Shown here in pieces: positions 17,113 to 24,907 of a stretch of 64,000 bases of DNA. Both the position numbers and the translations under genes were made by a program. The stretch's first letter is position 1. Every line of letters begins with the position of its first letter. Source of the DNA: Caulobacteraceae bacterium (GTDB lineage: Bacteria; Pseudomonadota; Alphaproteobacteria; Caulobacterales; Caulobacteraceae); the NCBI GenBank assembly GCA_030446805.1, contig JAUJMO010000003.1, positions 186,001 to 250,000 on the forward strand, written 5' to 3'. The notes beneath the pieces were generated by a model, which was not told the DNA's origin, did not search any database, and was given only the letters and a program-made list of their open reading frames with translations.

Positions 17113-18678
17113 ATGGTCGCGCGGGTGGTCACGGTGGCGTTCGAAGGGGTCGAGCCCCGGCGTGTGGACGTCGAAGTCCAGCTGATGGGCGCCGTCCAGC
17201 CGCGTTTCGCGGTGGTGGGATTGGCGGACAAGGCCGTGGCGGAAAGCCGCGAAAGGGTCCGCGGCGCGTTCGCCGGGCTGGGGCTGGCCATGCCCGGCAA
17301 GACCATTGTGGTGAACCTTTCGCCGGCGGACCTCCCCAAGGAGGGCAGCCACTACGACCTGCCCATCGCCCTGGCCTTGATGGCGGCCATGGGGGTGCTG
17401 CCGGCCGACAGCCTGTCGGAGTGGCTGGCGATCGGCGAGCTCAGCCTTGACGGCCGGGTGCTCCCGGTGGCGGGAACCCTGCCCGCGGCGGTGGCCGCCC
17501 ACCAGTTCGGGCTGGGGCTGATCTGCCCGGAGGCGAGCGGGCCGGAGGCGGCCTGGGCGGGCGACGTCTCCATCCTGCCCGCACGCTCGCTGATCGCGCT
17601 GGTGAACCACTTCCGCGGCTCTCAGGTGATCTCGCCGCCCAAGCCCGGGCCGGTGGTGGAGGCGCAGGGCGTGCCCGACCTCCGCGACGTCAAGGGGCAG
17701 GAGCACGCCAAGCGGGCGCTGGAGATCGCGGCTGCGGGCGGCCACAACCTGTTGTTCGTGGGCCCCCCGGGGTCGGGCAAGTCCATGCTGGCGCAACGCC
17801 TGCCGGGCCTGCTGCCGCCGCTGACCCCGGGCGAGCTGCTGGAGACCTCCATGGTGCATTCGGTGGCGGGGCTGATCGCCAAGGGCGCGCTCACGCGCTC
17901 GCGCCCCTTCCGCGCGCCGCACCACAGCGCCAGCATGGCCGCGCTCACCGGAGGCGGGCTGAAGGTCAAGCCGGGCGAGGTCTCCCTGGCGCACAACGGG
18001 GTGCTGTTCCTGGACGAACTGCCGGAGTTCACGCCGGCGGTGCTGGATTCGCTGCGGGCGCCGCTGGAGACGGGCGAGGTGCTGGTCGCGCGCGCCAACG
18101 CCCATGTGCGCTATCCGGCGCGGGTGCAGCTGGTCGCGGCCATGAACCCGTGCCGCTGCGGCGCCGGCGGGGGCGGGCGCGGCGCCTGCGGCAAGGCTCC
18201 GCGCTGCCAGCGGGACTACCAGATGCGCGTCTCCGGTCCCCTGATGGACCGCATCGACCTGCAGATCGACGTGCCGCCGGTGACGCCCGCCGACCTGGCC
18301 CTGCCGCCCCCGGCGGAGGGCACGGCCGAGGCCGCCGCCCGGGTGGGCGCCGCCCGCGCGGCCCAGGCTGAACGCGCGGGCGAAGGCGCCGTCAACGCCC
18401 GGCTCGAGGGCGACCTGCTGGAGCGCCACGCCCAGCCGGACGCGCCCGGGCGCGCCCTGCTGTCCCGCGCGGCGGAGGCCGGCGGTCTCACGGCCCGCGG
18501 CTGGACCCGGACCCTGCGGGTCGCCCGCACCGTGGCCGACCTGGACGGCGCGCCCGGCGTGCGCCGGCTGCATGTGGCCGAAGCGCTGAGCTATCGCCGA
18601 ACGGCGCCCGGAGTGGAGGCGGAGGGGAGCCGGGGGCGCTTTACGGCAGGGGCATGGGCGGGGGAGAGTGCACGCTGA
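17113..18678 (+). CDS. comM: YifB/ComM family Mg-chelatase-like AAA+ ATPase
   Basis: 521-aa hexameric helicase-like protein; in naturally competent bacteria ComM promotes branch migration during integration of foreign DNA. The N-terminal domain (about 1-170) is Lon-protease-like (VVGLADKAVAESRERVR). The AAA+ core has Walker A GPPGSGKS and Walker B VLFLDELPEF, then the CRCG ... CQRDYQMRVSGPLMDRIDLQ segment with conserved Cys residues. The C-terminal Mg-chelatase domain ends with AEALSYRR plus a short tail. A perfect LexA box lies upstream, so damage induction is likely. Confidence 0.95.
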   Translation: MVARVVTVAFEGVEPRRVDVEVQLMGAVQPRFAVVGLADKAVAESRERVRGAFAGLGLAMPGKTIVVNLSPADLPKEGSHYDLPIALALMAAMGVLPADSLSEWLAIGELSLDGRVLPVAGTLPAAVAAHQFGLGLICPEASGPEAAWAGDVSILPARSLIALVNHFRGSQVISPPKPGPVVEAQGVPDLRDVKGQEHAKRALEIAAAGGHNLLFVGPPGSGKSMLAQRLPGLLPPLTPGELLETSMVHSVAGLIAKGALTRSRPFRAPHHSASMAALTGGGLKVKPGEVSLAHNGVLFLDELPEFTPAVLDSLRAPLETGEVLVARANAHVRYPARVQLVAAMNPCRCGAGGGGRGACGKAPRCQRDYQMRVSGPLMDRIDLQIDVPPVTPADLALPPPAEGTAEAAARVGAARAAQAERAGEGAVNARLEGDLLERHAQPDAPGRALLSRAAEAGGLTARGWTRTLRVARTVADLDGAPGVRRLHVAEALSYRRTAPGVEAEGSRGRFTAGAWAGESAR

Positions 18679-18734
18679 AGGGGGACGGCGCGCCAGGGGT
18701 GCGCCGGGTTGTTCGCGGAACGGACTTGGGCGGT

Positions 18735-19358
18735 CTAGTTGGCGCTTGCCGAAACCGGCGGGTCCCCGTTGGTCCTGAACGAAGCCTTGAACGCGCCCAA
18801 GCTCGTCTGGGCTGAACAGGTCACCCTCCCGGCCCCTTCGGGATTGGCATGACGGCATGAACCGACCGCTTCCACGGGCGTAGGCGGCTCCCCGGTGCGA
18901 ACTCGGGCGAAGATGACGAGGTCGAGAGGCCGCACCACCGTGTCGCCGTCGCGCAGAGCGGCGGCGCTTATCCCGGAGAATGTGACGAGGGCCTCATTCG
19001 CGGCGATGAAGATGAAGCCGCTGCGACCCGTCTGGTGACTCGAACTGGTTATCTCACCCACGCACCCCGGTGTTGCGACGCCGGCGATGATCAGCTCGGT
19101 GCACTCTCCCGACAACGAAACCAGATCCTGCACCTGGCTGAGGTCTGGGGTCGGACGGGTCTGACGGGCGCTCGGGGCGCTGTCCCGGGCGGCGGAGCTC
19201 GGGGTGGGCGTCGCGGCGGGCTCCGCATCATCTTGCGCCGGCAGTCCCGCACGCGCAGCGATGATGAGCGCAGCCAGGCCGATCAGGCCGACGCCGGCGA
19301 CAATCCAGGGCCGCCGCCTTGATGGCGCTCGCGCCCCCGGCCGCGACCTTTCTCCCAT
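18735..19358 (-). CDS. Orphan single-span anchored exported protein
   Basis: 207-aa protein with a basic N-terminus (MGERSRPGARAPSRRRPW), one membrane span (about 19-41) and a Pro/Ala/Ser/Thr linker. A small extracytoplasmic domain follows (about 75-205), with Cys residues at ECTEL, TPGCVGE, SCRHAN and TCSAQ that could form two disulphides. The last part (AGRVTCSAQTSLGAFKASFRTNG) looks beta-stranded. A GGGAGGA site 9 nt upstream supports the ATG at 19358. I recognise no family. It opens the accessory stretch and diverges, across 310 nt, from a LexA-boxed gene. Confidence 0.75.
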   Translation of the reverse strand: MGERSRPGARAPSRRRPWIVAGVGLIGLAALIIAARAGLPAQDDAEPAATPTPSSAARDSAPSARQTRPTPDLSQVQDLVSLSGECTELIIAGVATPGCVGEITSSSHQTGRSGFIFIAANEALVTFSGISAAALRDGDTVVRPLDLVIFARVRTGEPPTPVEAVGSCRHANPEGAGRVTCSAQTSLGAFKASFRTNGDPPVSASAN

Positions 19359-19668
19359 GACGGCGTCCTCCCATCGGTCAGAATGGACGCTGGGAGCTTG
19401 CCCGCCAAGCGGCTGGATCAGAAACGCGGCCGTAAACCCGCCTCGGCTGATTTTGTTGGCGATGTTCCGTTCTGTCTCGGGAACACCGATCGCCGCCAGC
19501 CCGCACTCGCCCGTGGGACGTACGGTGGCCATGCCGATGGAGGAGGAGCCGACCGACACCGCTCGTGTCCGGGCCGACCGAAGCTGTCGTCCACAGAATA
19601 CAGAACAGGACGCGAACATAGAGGTCGCTTCATCGCCGCCGCGGCCCTACCCAGCGGGTGGAGGATCG
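19359..19668. other. 310-nt divergent spacer with a LexA box
   Basis: Spacer between the anchored orphan (minus) and the 99-aa orphan (plus). Apart from the LexA box at 19603-19617 and ribosome-binding sites at each end, I see no RNA gene, repeat or credible ORF. Open frames continue through it on both strands but lack starts with ribosome-binding sites. Confidence 0.5.
19603..19617 (+). promoter_or_regulatory. LexA (SOS) box upstream of the 99-aa orphan gene
   Basis: GAAC-AGGACGC-GAAC, the reverse complement of GTTC-N7-GTTC, is a perfect alphaproteobacterial SOS box. It ends 51 nt before the ATG at 19669, the usual operator distance. The other divergent gene starts 245 nt away, so the plus-strand gene is the likelier target. 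Confidence 0.7.
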
Positions 19669-19968
19669 ATGGTCAAGGTCAGGTACACAGGGCTGGGTGA
19701 CCCGAAGGGCGCCTTCGATGCGCTGCGTCCGTTCCGCGATGAGCTGGTCCGAATGAGCGGCCGGTATTTCCCTTTCGGCCCGGAGTATCTCGTCATCTTG
19801 CAAGTCAAACAGGCGCTCGATCGCGCGGCCGCCCACTTTACGGGGGATCCCACCTTCTACGGTGGCAAGATCAAGCCAGAACCCGGTCCGACGGAGCGAG
19901 TCCTCGAACCGCGCGATAATGAGGGAGCGGCTGACGGCGCCGCCAAGCCCGACGTCGGCAGTGGTTAG
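19669..19968 (+). CDS. 99-aa orphan protein, probably SOS-regulated
   Basis: Small soluble protein, MVKVRYTGLGDPKGAFDALR..., with a GGAGG ribosome-binding site 5 nt before the ATG. Residues 1-70 look folded: a beta strand, a helix (FDALRPFRDELVRM), then FPFGPEYLVILQVKQALDRAAAHF, a long helix. The C-terminal 30 residues are charged and probably disordered. I recognise no family, and no catalytic motif is visible. A perfect LexA box 51 nt upstream suggests DNA-damage induction. Size and context would fit a small checkpoint or repair-accessory protein such as the SOS-induced division inhibitors of Caulobacter, but it lacks their membrane span, so that is speculation. Confidence 0.7.
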   Translation: MVKVRYTGLGDPKGAFDALRPFRDELVRMSGRYFPFGPEYLVILQVKQALDRAAAHFTGDPTFYGGKIKPEPGPTERVLEPRDNEGAADGAAKPDVGSG

Positions 19969-20150
19969 CTGTCCCATGCGCGGGTCCGAGTCTGGCGAGA
20001 CAGACTCGCCCGCTCCGCGCCGCCACGAGCGGCCCCTGGACGACCAGCCAGAAGCGGACTCTATGGTTATCGTTCGTTCCCAATGAAGCGAACCTCCTCG
20101 CCGTAGCGCAACCGCTGCGCTAATCTCGCTCGTAAAGGTCCAATATCCGT

Positions 20151-20411
20151 ATGAACGAGCGCTTCTCACCCGACGACATGGCTCGAATGGCCCTGGCGGT
20201 ATTCAGGCACTTTGGGTCGCGCCCCAAGGACTCGCTTCGCGCAGACAACTTCGAGACCTTCGCTCCACGCAGAGGCTGGGCCCCAGAGGATCTGATGGCC
20301 GGCATCGAGCACGGGAAGGTGCTCGGGTGGTTCGAAGACGGTCCGAACGAGTCCGTTCGCCTCACTAACGTGGGGTTCGTGCAGATTGAGCCCACGACCA
20401 CCAGCAGGTGA
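20151..20411 (+). CDS. 86-aa orphan, possibly winged-helix-like
   Basis: Small soluble protein, MNERFSPDDMARMALAVFRHFG..., with helices about 7-20, 28-35 and 46-57 and a C-terminal VRLTNVGFVQIEP. The ending V.LT..GF resembles the wing of many winged-helix proteins. An AAAGG site lies about 13 nt upstream, so the start is acceptable but not strong. A long antisense frame also covers this stretch, but its sequence looks like a shadow. Unknown function. Two GANTC sites (20410-20414, 20423-20427) form an inverted repeat overlapping and following its stop codon. Confidence 0.55.
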   Translation: MNERFSPDDMARMALAVFRHFGSRPKDSLRADNFETFAPRRGWAPEDLMAGIEHGKVLGWFEDGPNESVRLTNVGFVQIEPTTTSR

Positions 20412-20630
20412 CTCGCAGCACTGAGTCGTCCGAAGTTGTAGAAGGCTGGGGCGCAGGCCAAGGCCATCGGGTCGCCGAAATCGGGCAGACGGGGAGCAAG
20501 CCAGCCCACGCCGCCTGAGATTTAGATCGCCGCTCAGCGACCCGCGCGTTAGGCATAGGCATTGTCGGCTTGAGCAACGGCTGCCGACAACAGAGAGACG
20601 CTGCTGCGCTTCCGCCCTCCAGGGAAGCGC

Positions 20631-21019
20631 ATGTCCGACAACCACCTTGTGCCCATGCTTTATGTCGACGACGAGCCTCTCATCCAGGACTTGGTGGAGG
20701 CCGCGCTGCACGAGGCCGGGTTCGGCGTCATTCTGGCGGCCACGCCGGCGGAGGCGTTGGAAGCCATCAAGTCGCCGGGCCTGCGGGGCGTGGTGACGGA
20801 CATCAACCTCGCCGACCCGATGGATGGCTGGGAGGTCGCGCGCCATGCGCGAGCGACCCACCCCCAGAGGCCCGTGGTCTACGTGAGCGGCCTCTGCGAG
20901 AGCGAGTGGATCGTCAAAGGGTCCCGCAAAGCCTGATGATCGCAAAGCCGTTCGCGGCTGCGCAGATCATCGTCGCCCTGTCCACGCTTAGGGTCACGCC
21001 CACTTCGAGGATCATCTAA
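20631..21019 (+). pseudogene. Frameshifted single-domain response regulator
   Basis: Receiver domain, MSDNHLVPMLYVDDEPLIQ..., with the acidic pair (VDDE) and the phosphoacceptor Asp in VVTDINLAD. Translation ends early at 20936 with GSRKA. The adjacent frame continues exactly where homologous receivers go on: VPQSLMIAKPFAAAQIIVALSTL, including the invariant Lys (AKPF). Adding one G to the GGG at about 20918-20920 would restore a receiver of about 130 aa. The truncated form lacks the conserved Lys and the last helix, so it is probably inactive. It resembles receivers paired with HWE/LOV sensor kinases, and a decayed kinase lies just downstream. Confidence 0.75.
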
Positions 21020-21104
21020 CCGTCCCCGGCCTTTCGAGCGCGGCGGCGCCTGCAGGCCCCGCCCGTGTTCGCCGCGCCGACCCTCGGGAGAGAACCAGGA
21101 CCTC

Positions 21105-21376
21105 GCCCATTAGCGAGTCCTGGAAGCGGTCGTCGACACGCTCGAGCGCACGCGCGGCGATAAGCACATCGAGTGAGTGCGCCAGCAGGGCGGCCTTTCG
21201 TGGAGGCCGTTCGCGTCACCCGCATGCCTATGGTGGTCACCGAGCAGCGTCGCCGGCAGACAAACCCGCTCGTCACCGTCCCCCTGCAGGAGCCGGAGAA
21301 TCGCATCCGCGCCATGGCCTGGGTGCTCGACCAGAATCCCGCTCCGCCGTCGCGCCTTCCCGCTCGCTGGTTTTGA
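21105..21376 (+). pseudogene. Decayed PAS/LOV-type sensor kinase remnant
   Basis: The stretch between the broken receiver and the hybrid kinase encodes, in pieces, what looks like the N-terminus of a LOV/HWE-type sensor: LEAVVDTLERTRGDKHIE, a stop where a Trp codon (TGG to TGA, 21174-21176) would be expected, VRQQGG, then a frame change in CTTTC (21195-21199), then FVEAVRVTRMPMVVT and NPLV. Such proteins typically read ...RTRMPMVVTDP..DNPIVF. A later piece, ENRIRAMAWVL, faintly resembles an HWE-kinase H-box, implying internal deletion. The expected start reads ATT AGC GAG TCC. Identification is by eye and uncertain in detail; that it is non-coding now is clear. Confidence 0.5.
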
Positions 21377-21410
21377 GCCGGCGTTAAGGCCCGCCGGTCA
21401 TGCTGGCCTT

Positions 21411-23117
21411 GTGACATCCTCCGATCCCCGCGCCGATCTGCTGGCCGCCTTTGACGAGCCCTGCGCCCTGCTCGACCGGCAGGGCGGGCTGCTTCACGCC
21501 AACCCGGCCTTCGCCGCCCTGGACGGGCCTGCACAGGCCGAGGCGATGGCGGGCCCTGCGCCCTGGTCGGTCCGGACGCTGGGCGACGGGAGCCGGCTGC
21601 TCCGCCGGGCGGCGGACGACCAGCGGCTCAAGGCGCGCGAACAGTTCCTGACGGTGATGAGCCACGAGATCCGCACGCCCTTGAACGGGGTGCTGGGCAT
21701 GGCGGGGCTGCTGTCGCAGACGCGGCTGGACGCCTCTCAGCGGACCTATCTCGCGGCGGTGCGGGATTCCGGCGATCACCTGCTCGGGCTGGTCGACCAG
21801 TTGCTGGACATGGCCAAGCTCGACGCCAGCGGCGTGCGGCTGGAGTCCGAGCCCGTGAATGTCGAACAGCTGCTGCAAAGCGTGTGCGAATTGCTGAGCC
21901 CTCGAGCCTACGCCAAGGGCCTGGAGATCGCCTGGGCGGCGGACTTCGACCTGCCCCCCGTTCTGGGCGACGACGGACGGCTGAAGCAGATCCTGTTCAA
22001 CCTGGCCGGCAATGCGGTGAAGTTCACGCCCGCGGGCGGGGTGCTGATCACCGCCGAGCGCCGCCCGAGCGTTCATCGCGAGCTGCGGCTCCGCTTCGCG
22101 GTCACCGACACGGGCGAGGGCGTCAGCCCCGGGGCGCGGGAGCGGGTGTTCGACGCCTTTGTCCAGGCCGAGTCGGGCCAGGTGCACGGGGGCGTGGGCC
22201 TGGGCCTGGCCGTGGTGCGCCGGCTGGCCGAGGCCATGGGGGGCGAGGTCGGGCTGGACACGCCGGCGGCGGGCGGCGCCGAATTCTGGTTCGAAGCCCC
22301 GTTCCGCTCGGTGGGCGCCACGGAGCTGGCCTCCCCGCTGAAGGGCGTGACGGTGGCGGTGATCTCGCCTTCGGCGGTGGTGCGCGAGGCCGCGGCGCGT
22401 CAGGTCGAGGCGGCCGGCGGCCGGGCGCGGGGCCACCTGGAGCTGCCGGGGCGCGAACTGGCCGCCGACGTGCTCCTGATCGATCACGGCCTGGGAGGTC
22501 GAAAGGTGGCGCCCCGGCCCAAATCGGTCCCGGCCCTGGTGCTGCTGGCCCCCGAGCAGCGCGATCGTATCCCCCGCTATCGTGCGGCCGGCTACGCGGG
22601 CTATCTGATCAAGCCGTTGCGCCGCGCTTCGGTCGCCGAACGCATCCGGGCGGTGCTGGCCTCCCCTGCCGAGGCTCCGGCCCCGGTCCCGACCCCGCTG
22701 GAGGACGAGCGCGCCCGGGCCGCGCCCGCGAGCGGCGCCCGGGTCCTTCTGGTGGAGGACAATCCGGTGAATGCGCTCCTGGCCATGAGCCTGCTCAAGC
22801 GGGAAGGCTGCTTGGTGGACCGGGCCGCTTCCGGAGAGGAGGCCTTGGCCGCCCTGGTCCGCGCGCCCTACGACCTGGTGCTGATGGACGTGCGCATGCC
22901 GGGCATGGACGGTCTGCAGGCCACACGGATCATGCGCGCGCGGGGCGACCGTACGCCCGTGATCGCGCTCACCGCCAACGCCTTCGAGGAGGATCGCCGC
23001 GCCTGCCTGGACGCCGGCATGGACGACTACCTCACCAAGCCGCTGGACGTGAACCAGCTCCGCGCCGCCGTGACCCGCTGGACGCAAACCCCGATGCAGG
23101 ACAGACTCGCGAGTTGA
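21411..23117 (+). CDS. Hybrid sensor histidine kinase/response regulator
   Basis: 568-aa soluble hybrid kinase. Order: a short PAS-like segment (about 5-60), HisKA with the phospho-His in MSHEIRTPLNGVLGM (about 82-145), HATPase (about 195-310; NLAGNAVKFT, GVGLGLAVVRRLAEAMGG), a degenerate receiver lacking the acidic pair (about 315-415), and a complete receiver (about 445-560; VEDN, phospho-Asp in LMDVRMPG, Thr in ALTAN, Lys in TKPL). No transmembrane segment. The GTG at 21411 is preferred since upstream codons run into the kinase remnant. Signal and output are unknown; the final receiver should relay phosphate to an Hpt protein encoded elsewhere. Confidence 0.92.
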   Translation: MTSSDPRADLLAAFDEPCALLDRQGGLLHANPAFAALDGPAQAEAMAGPAPWSVRTLGDGSRLLRRAADDQRLKAREQFLTVMSHEIRTPLNGVLGMAGLLSQTRLDASQRTYLAAVRDSGDHLLGLVDQLLDMAKLDASGVRLESEPVNVEQLLQSVCELLSPRAYAKGLEIAWAADFDLPPVLGDDGRLKQILFNLAGNAVKFTPAGGVLITAERRPSVHRELRLRFAVTDTGEGVSPGARERVFDAFVQAESGQVHGGVGLGLAVVRRLAEAMGGEVGLDTPAAGGAEFWFEAPFRSVGATELASPLKGVTVAVISPSAVVREAAARQVEAAGGRARGHLELPGRELAADVLLIDHGLGGRKVAPRPKSVPALVLLAPEQRDRIPRYRAAGYAGYLIKPLRRASVAERIRAVLASPAEAPAPVPTPLEDERARAAPASGARVLLVEDNPVNALLAMSLLKREGCLVDRAASGEEALAALVRAPYDLVLMDVRMPGMDGLQATRIMRARGDRTPVIALTANAFEEDRRACLDAGMDDYLTKPLDVNQLRAAVTRWTQTPMQDRLAS

Positions 23118-23146
23118 GCGGGGGCGCTCCAGTCCAAGGCCGAACC

Positions 23147-24907
23147 ATGAGCGTTGAGTCAAGCACCGAGCCAGAGCAGTACATCGCCGGTCCGCCGCCA
23201 GCGAAGCTGGGCTTCTGGAGCTCCCTGCGCGTGTTCGCCGAACGGCGCACCCTGGTGATGCTGGCGCTCGGCTTCGCCGCCGGCCTGCCCAACCTCCTCA
23301 TCTTCGACACGCTGTCGGCGTGGCTGCGAGAAGCCGGCCTCTCGTTGGAGGTGATCGGCTTCTTTGCGCTCGCCACTTTCACCTATGCCTTGAAGTTCGT
23401 CTGGGCCCCGCTGGTCGACCGCACGACCATCCCTGTCCTCACCGGCCTGATCGGTCATCGCCGCAGCTGGATGCTTGTCGCCCAGGCGTTCGTCATCCTC
23501 GGGCTTTGGTCCATCGCGGGCCAGAACCCGGCGGAAAGCCTCCCAGCGGTCGCCGCCTTCGCCGTCCTGGTCGGCTTCGCCGGCGCCACGCAGGATATCG
23601 TCATTGACGCGTGGCGTATCGAGGCGGCCGACGAGTCCCGTCAGGGCGCAATGGCCGCCGCCTATCAGTGGGGCTATCGCGGAGCCATGATCACGGCGGG
23701 CGCGCTCCCGCTGATCCTGGCCGAAGCGTACAATTGGAACCTGTCCTACGCGGTTATGGGCGCGCTGATGGGGATCGGCGTGGCCGCCGTCCTGCTCGCG
23801 CCCCGCGAGCGCCAGCATGTCATCCGCACGATCCCGACCGGCGATCTCCCGTCCCGTCCCGCGCTCGGCGCCTTGGAGTGGGCGATCCGGCTAGCGCTGA
23901 TTGTCTTCGCCGGACTGGTGATCGGCACCGGCTTGACGGGCTCCAGCGCCCTGCTCGGCCCGGTGCTCGGCGGCTCCGAGCGGCTGGGCGCCGCGTTGGA
24001 AGCCGAGGGCGGAGCCGGCGTGCTCTTGCAGTTCGGGTTCGTCCTGGCGGGGCTCGGAGTCCTGGTCGCCGCCTGCTGGCCCATCCCTGGCTACCCAACG
24101 CGCCCAGGAGTTTACCTCGCCGGTTCTTTCGGTTCGCCGTTCGCTGACTTCTTCCGCCGCTTCGGCAGGCTGGGCGCACTCATCCTGGCGCTGATCTGCA
24201 TCTATCGCCTGTCGGACTTCGTCCTGAACATCATGAACCCGTTCTACATCGACCTCGGCTTCACCAAGACCGAGATCGCGGAGGTGCGGAAGGTGTTTGG
24301 GGTGTTGATGACCACACTCGGCGTCTTTCTGGCGGGATGGTCCGTGGCCCAGCTCGGCATCCTGCGGACCCTGGTGATCGGGGCTTTCGTGGGGCCGATC
24401 AGCAATCTCGTGTTCGCCTGGCTGGCGACCCAGGGCTCGTCGGTGCCCGCCCTGTTCGTTGCCATCGGCGTGGACAACAGCTCGGGCGGCTACGCGGGGA
24501 CGGCGCTGATCGTCTACATGTCCAGCCTGACCAGCCTTGGCTTCACCGCCACCCAGTACGCGCTTTTTACTTCGCTTTACGCCCTGCCCGGGAAGTTGCT
24601 GGCGTCGCAATCGGGACGGATCGTGGAGGCCTCGGCGCGGCAGGCTGAGGCCGGCGGTTTCTCGGCGCCGTTGATCGGCTTCTTCGACCGGCTGCCGCCG
24701 GACGCGCTGGTTGAGGGCGCCCGAACCGCCGCGGTGGGGCCGGCCAGTCTCGGCGCCGGCTATGTCGCCTTCTTTCTTTACACCGCCGCCATCGGCGTGG
24801 CGGCCATCCTGCTGACCTTTGTCGTCGTGCGCCGCCAGGCTCAGCCCCAGCCCTCCGATCAGCCGGTCGGCACCGAGGACGCGGCCCCCGCCTCCGTACC
24901 GTCATAG
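23147..24907 (+). CDS. AmpG-like muropeptide permease (MFS)
   Basis: 586-aa MFS transporter with 12 to 14 predicted spans. The N-terminal pattern LVMLALGFAAGLPNLLIFDTLSAWL, then KFVWAPLVDR, and later GATQDIVIDAWRIE match AmpG, which imports anhydro-muropeptides for peptidoglycan recycling and can feed beta-lactamase induction. It is somewhat long for AmpG, with an extra loop about 230-300. The ATG at 23147 lies 29 nt after the kinase gene. Its last 49 nt overlap the convergent maeB 3' end. Base composition is slightly lower in G+C than its neighbours. Confidence 0.85.
   Translation: MSVESSTEPEQYIAGPPPAKLGFWSSLRVFAERRTLVMLALGFAAGLPNLLIFDTLSAWLREAGLSLEVIGFFALATFTYALKFVWAPLVDRTTIPVLTGLIGHRRSWMLVAQAFVILGLWSIAGQNPAESLPAVAAFAVLVGFAGATQDIVIDAWRIEAADESRQGAMAAAYQWGYRGAMITAGALPLILAEAYNWNLSYAVMGALMGIGVAAVLLAPRERQHVIRTIPTGDLPSRPALGALEWAIRLALIVFAGLVIGTGLTGSSALLGPVLGGSERLGAALEAEGGAGVLLQFGFVLAGLGVLVAACWPIPGYPTRPGVYLAGSFGSPFADFFRRFGRLGALILALICIYRLSDFVLNIMNPFYIDLGFTKTEIAEVRKVFGVLMTTLGVFLAGWSVAQLGILRTLVIGAFVGPISNLVFAWLATQGSSVPALFVAIGVDNSSGGYAGTALIVYMSSLTSLGFTATQYALFTSLYALPGKLLASQSGRIVEASARQAEAGGFSAPLIGFFDRLPPDALVEGARTAAVGPASLGAGYVAFFLYTAAIGVAAILLTFVVVRRQAQPQPSDQPVGTEDAAPASVPS

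Noticed and set aside
20120-20945. Long minus-strand frames opposite the 86-aa orphan and the receiver gene
   Set aside because: Their composition (Arg, His, Ala, Gly rich) is that of antisense shadows; the plus strand has recognisable receiver motifs and better starts.
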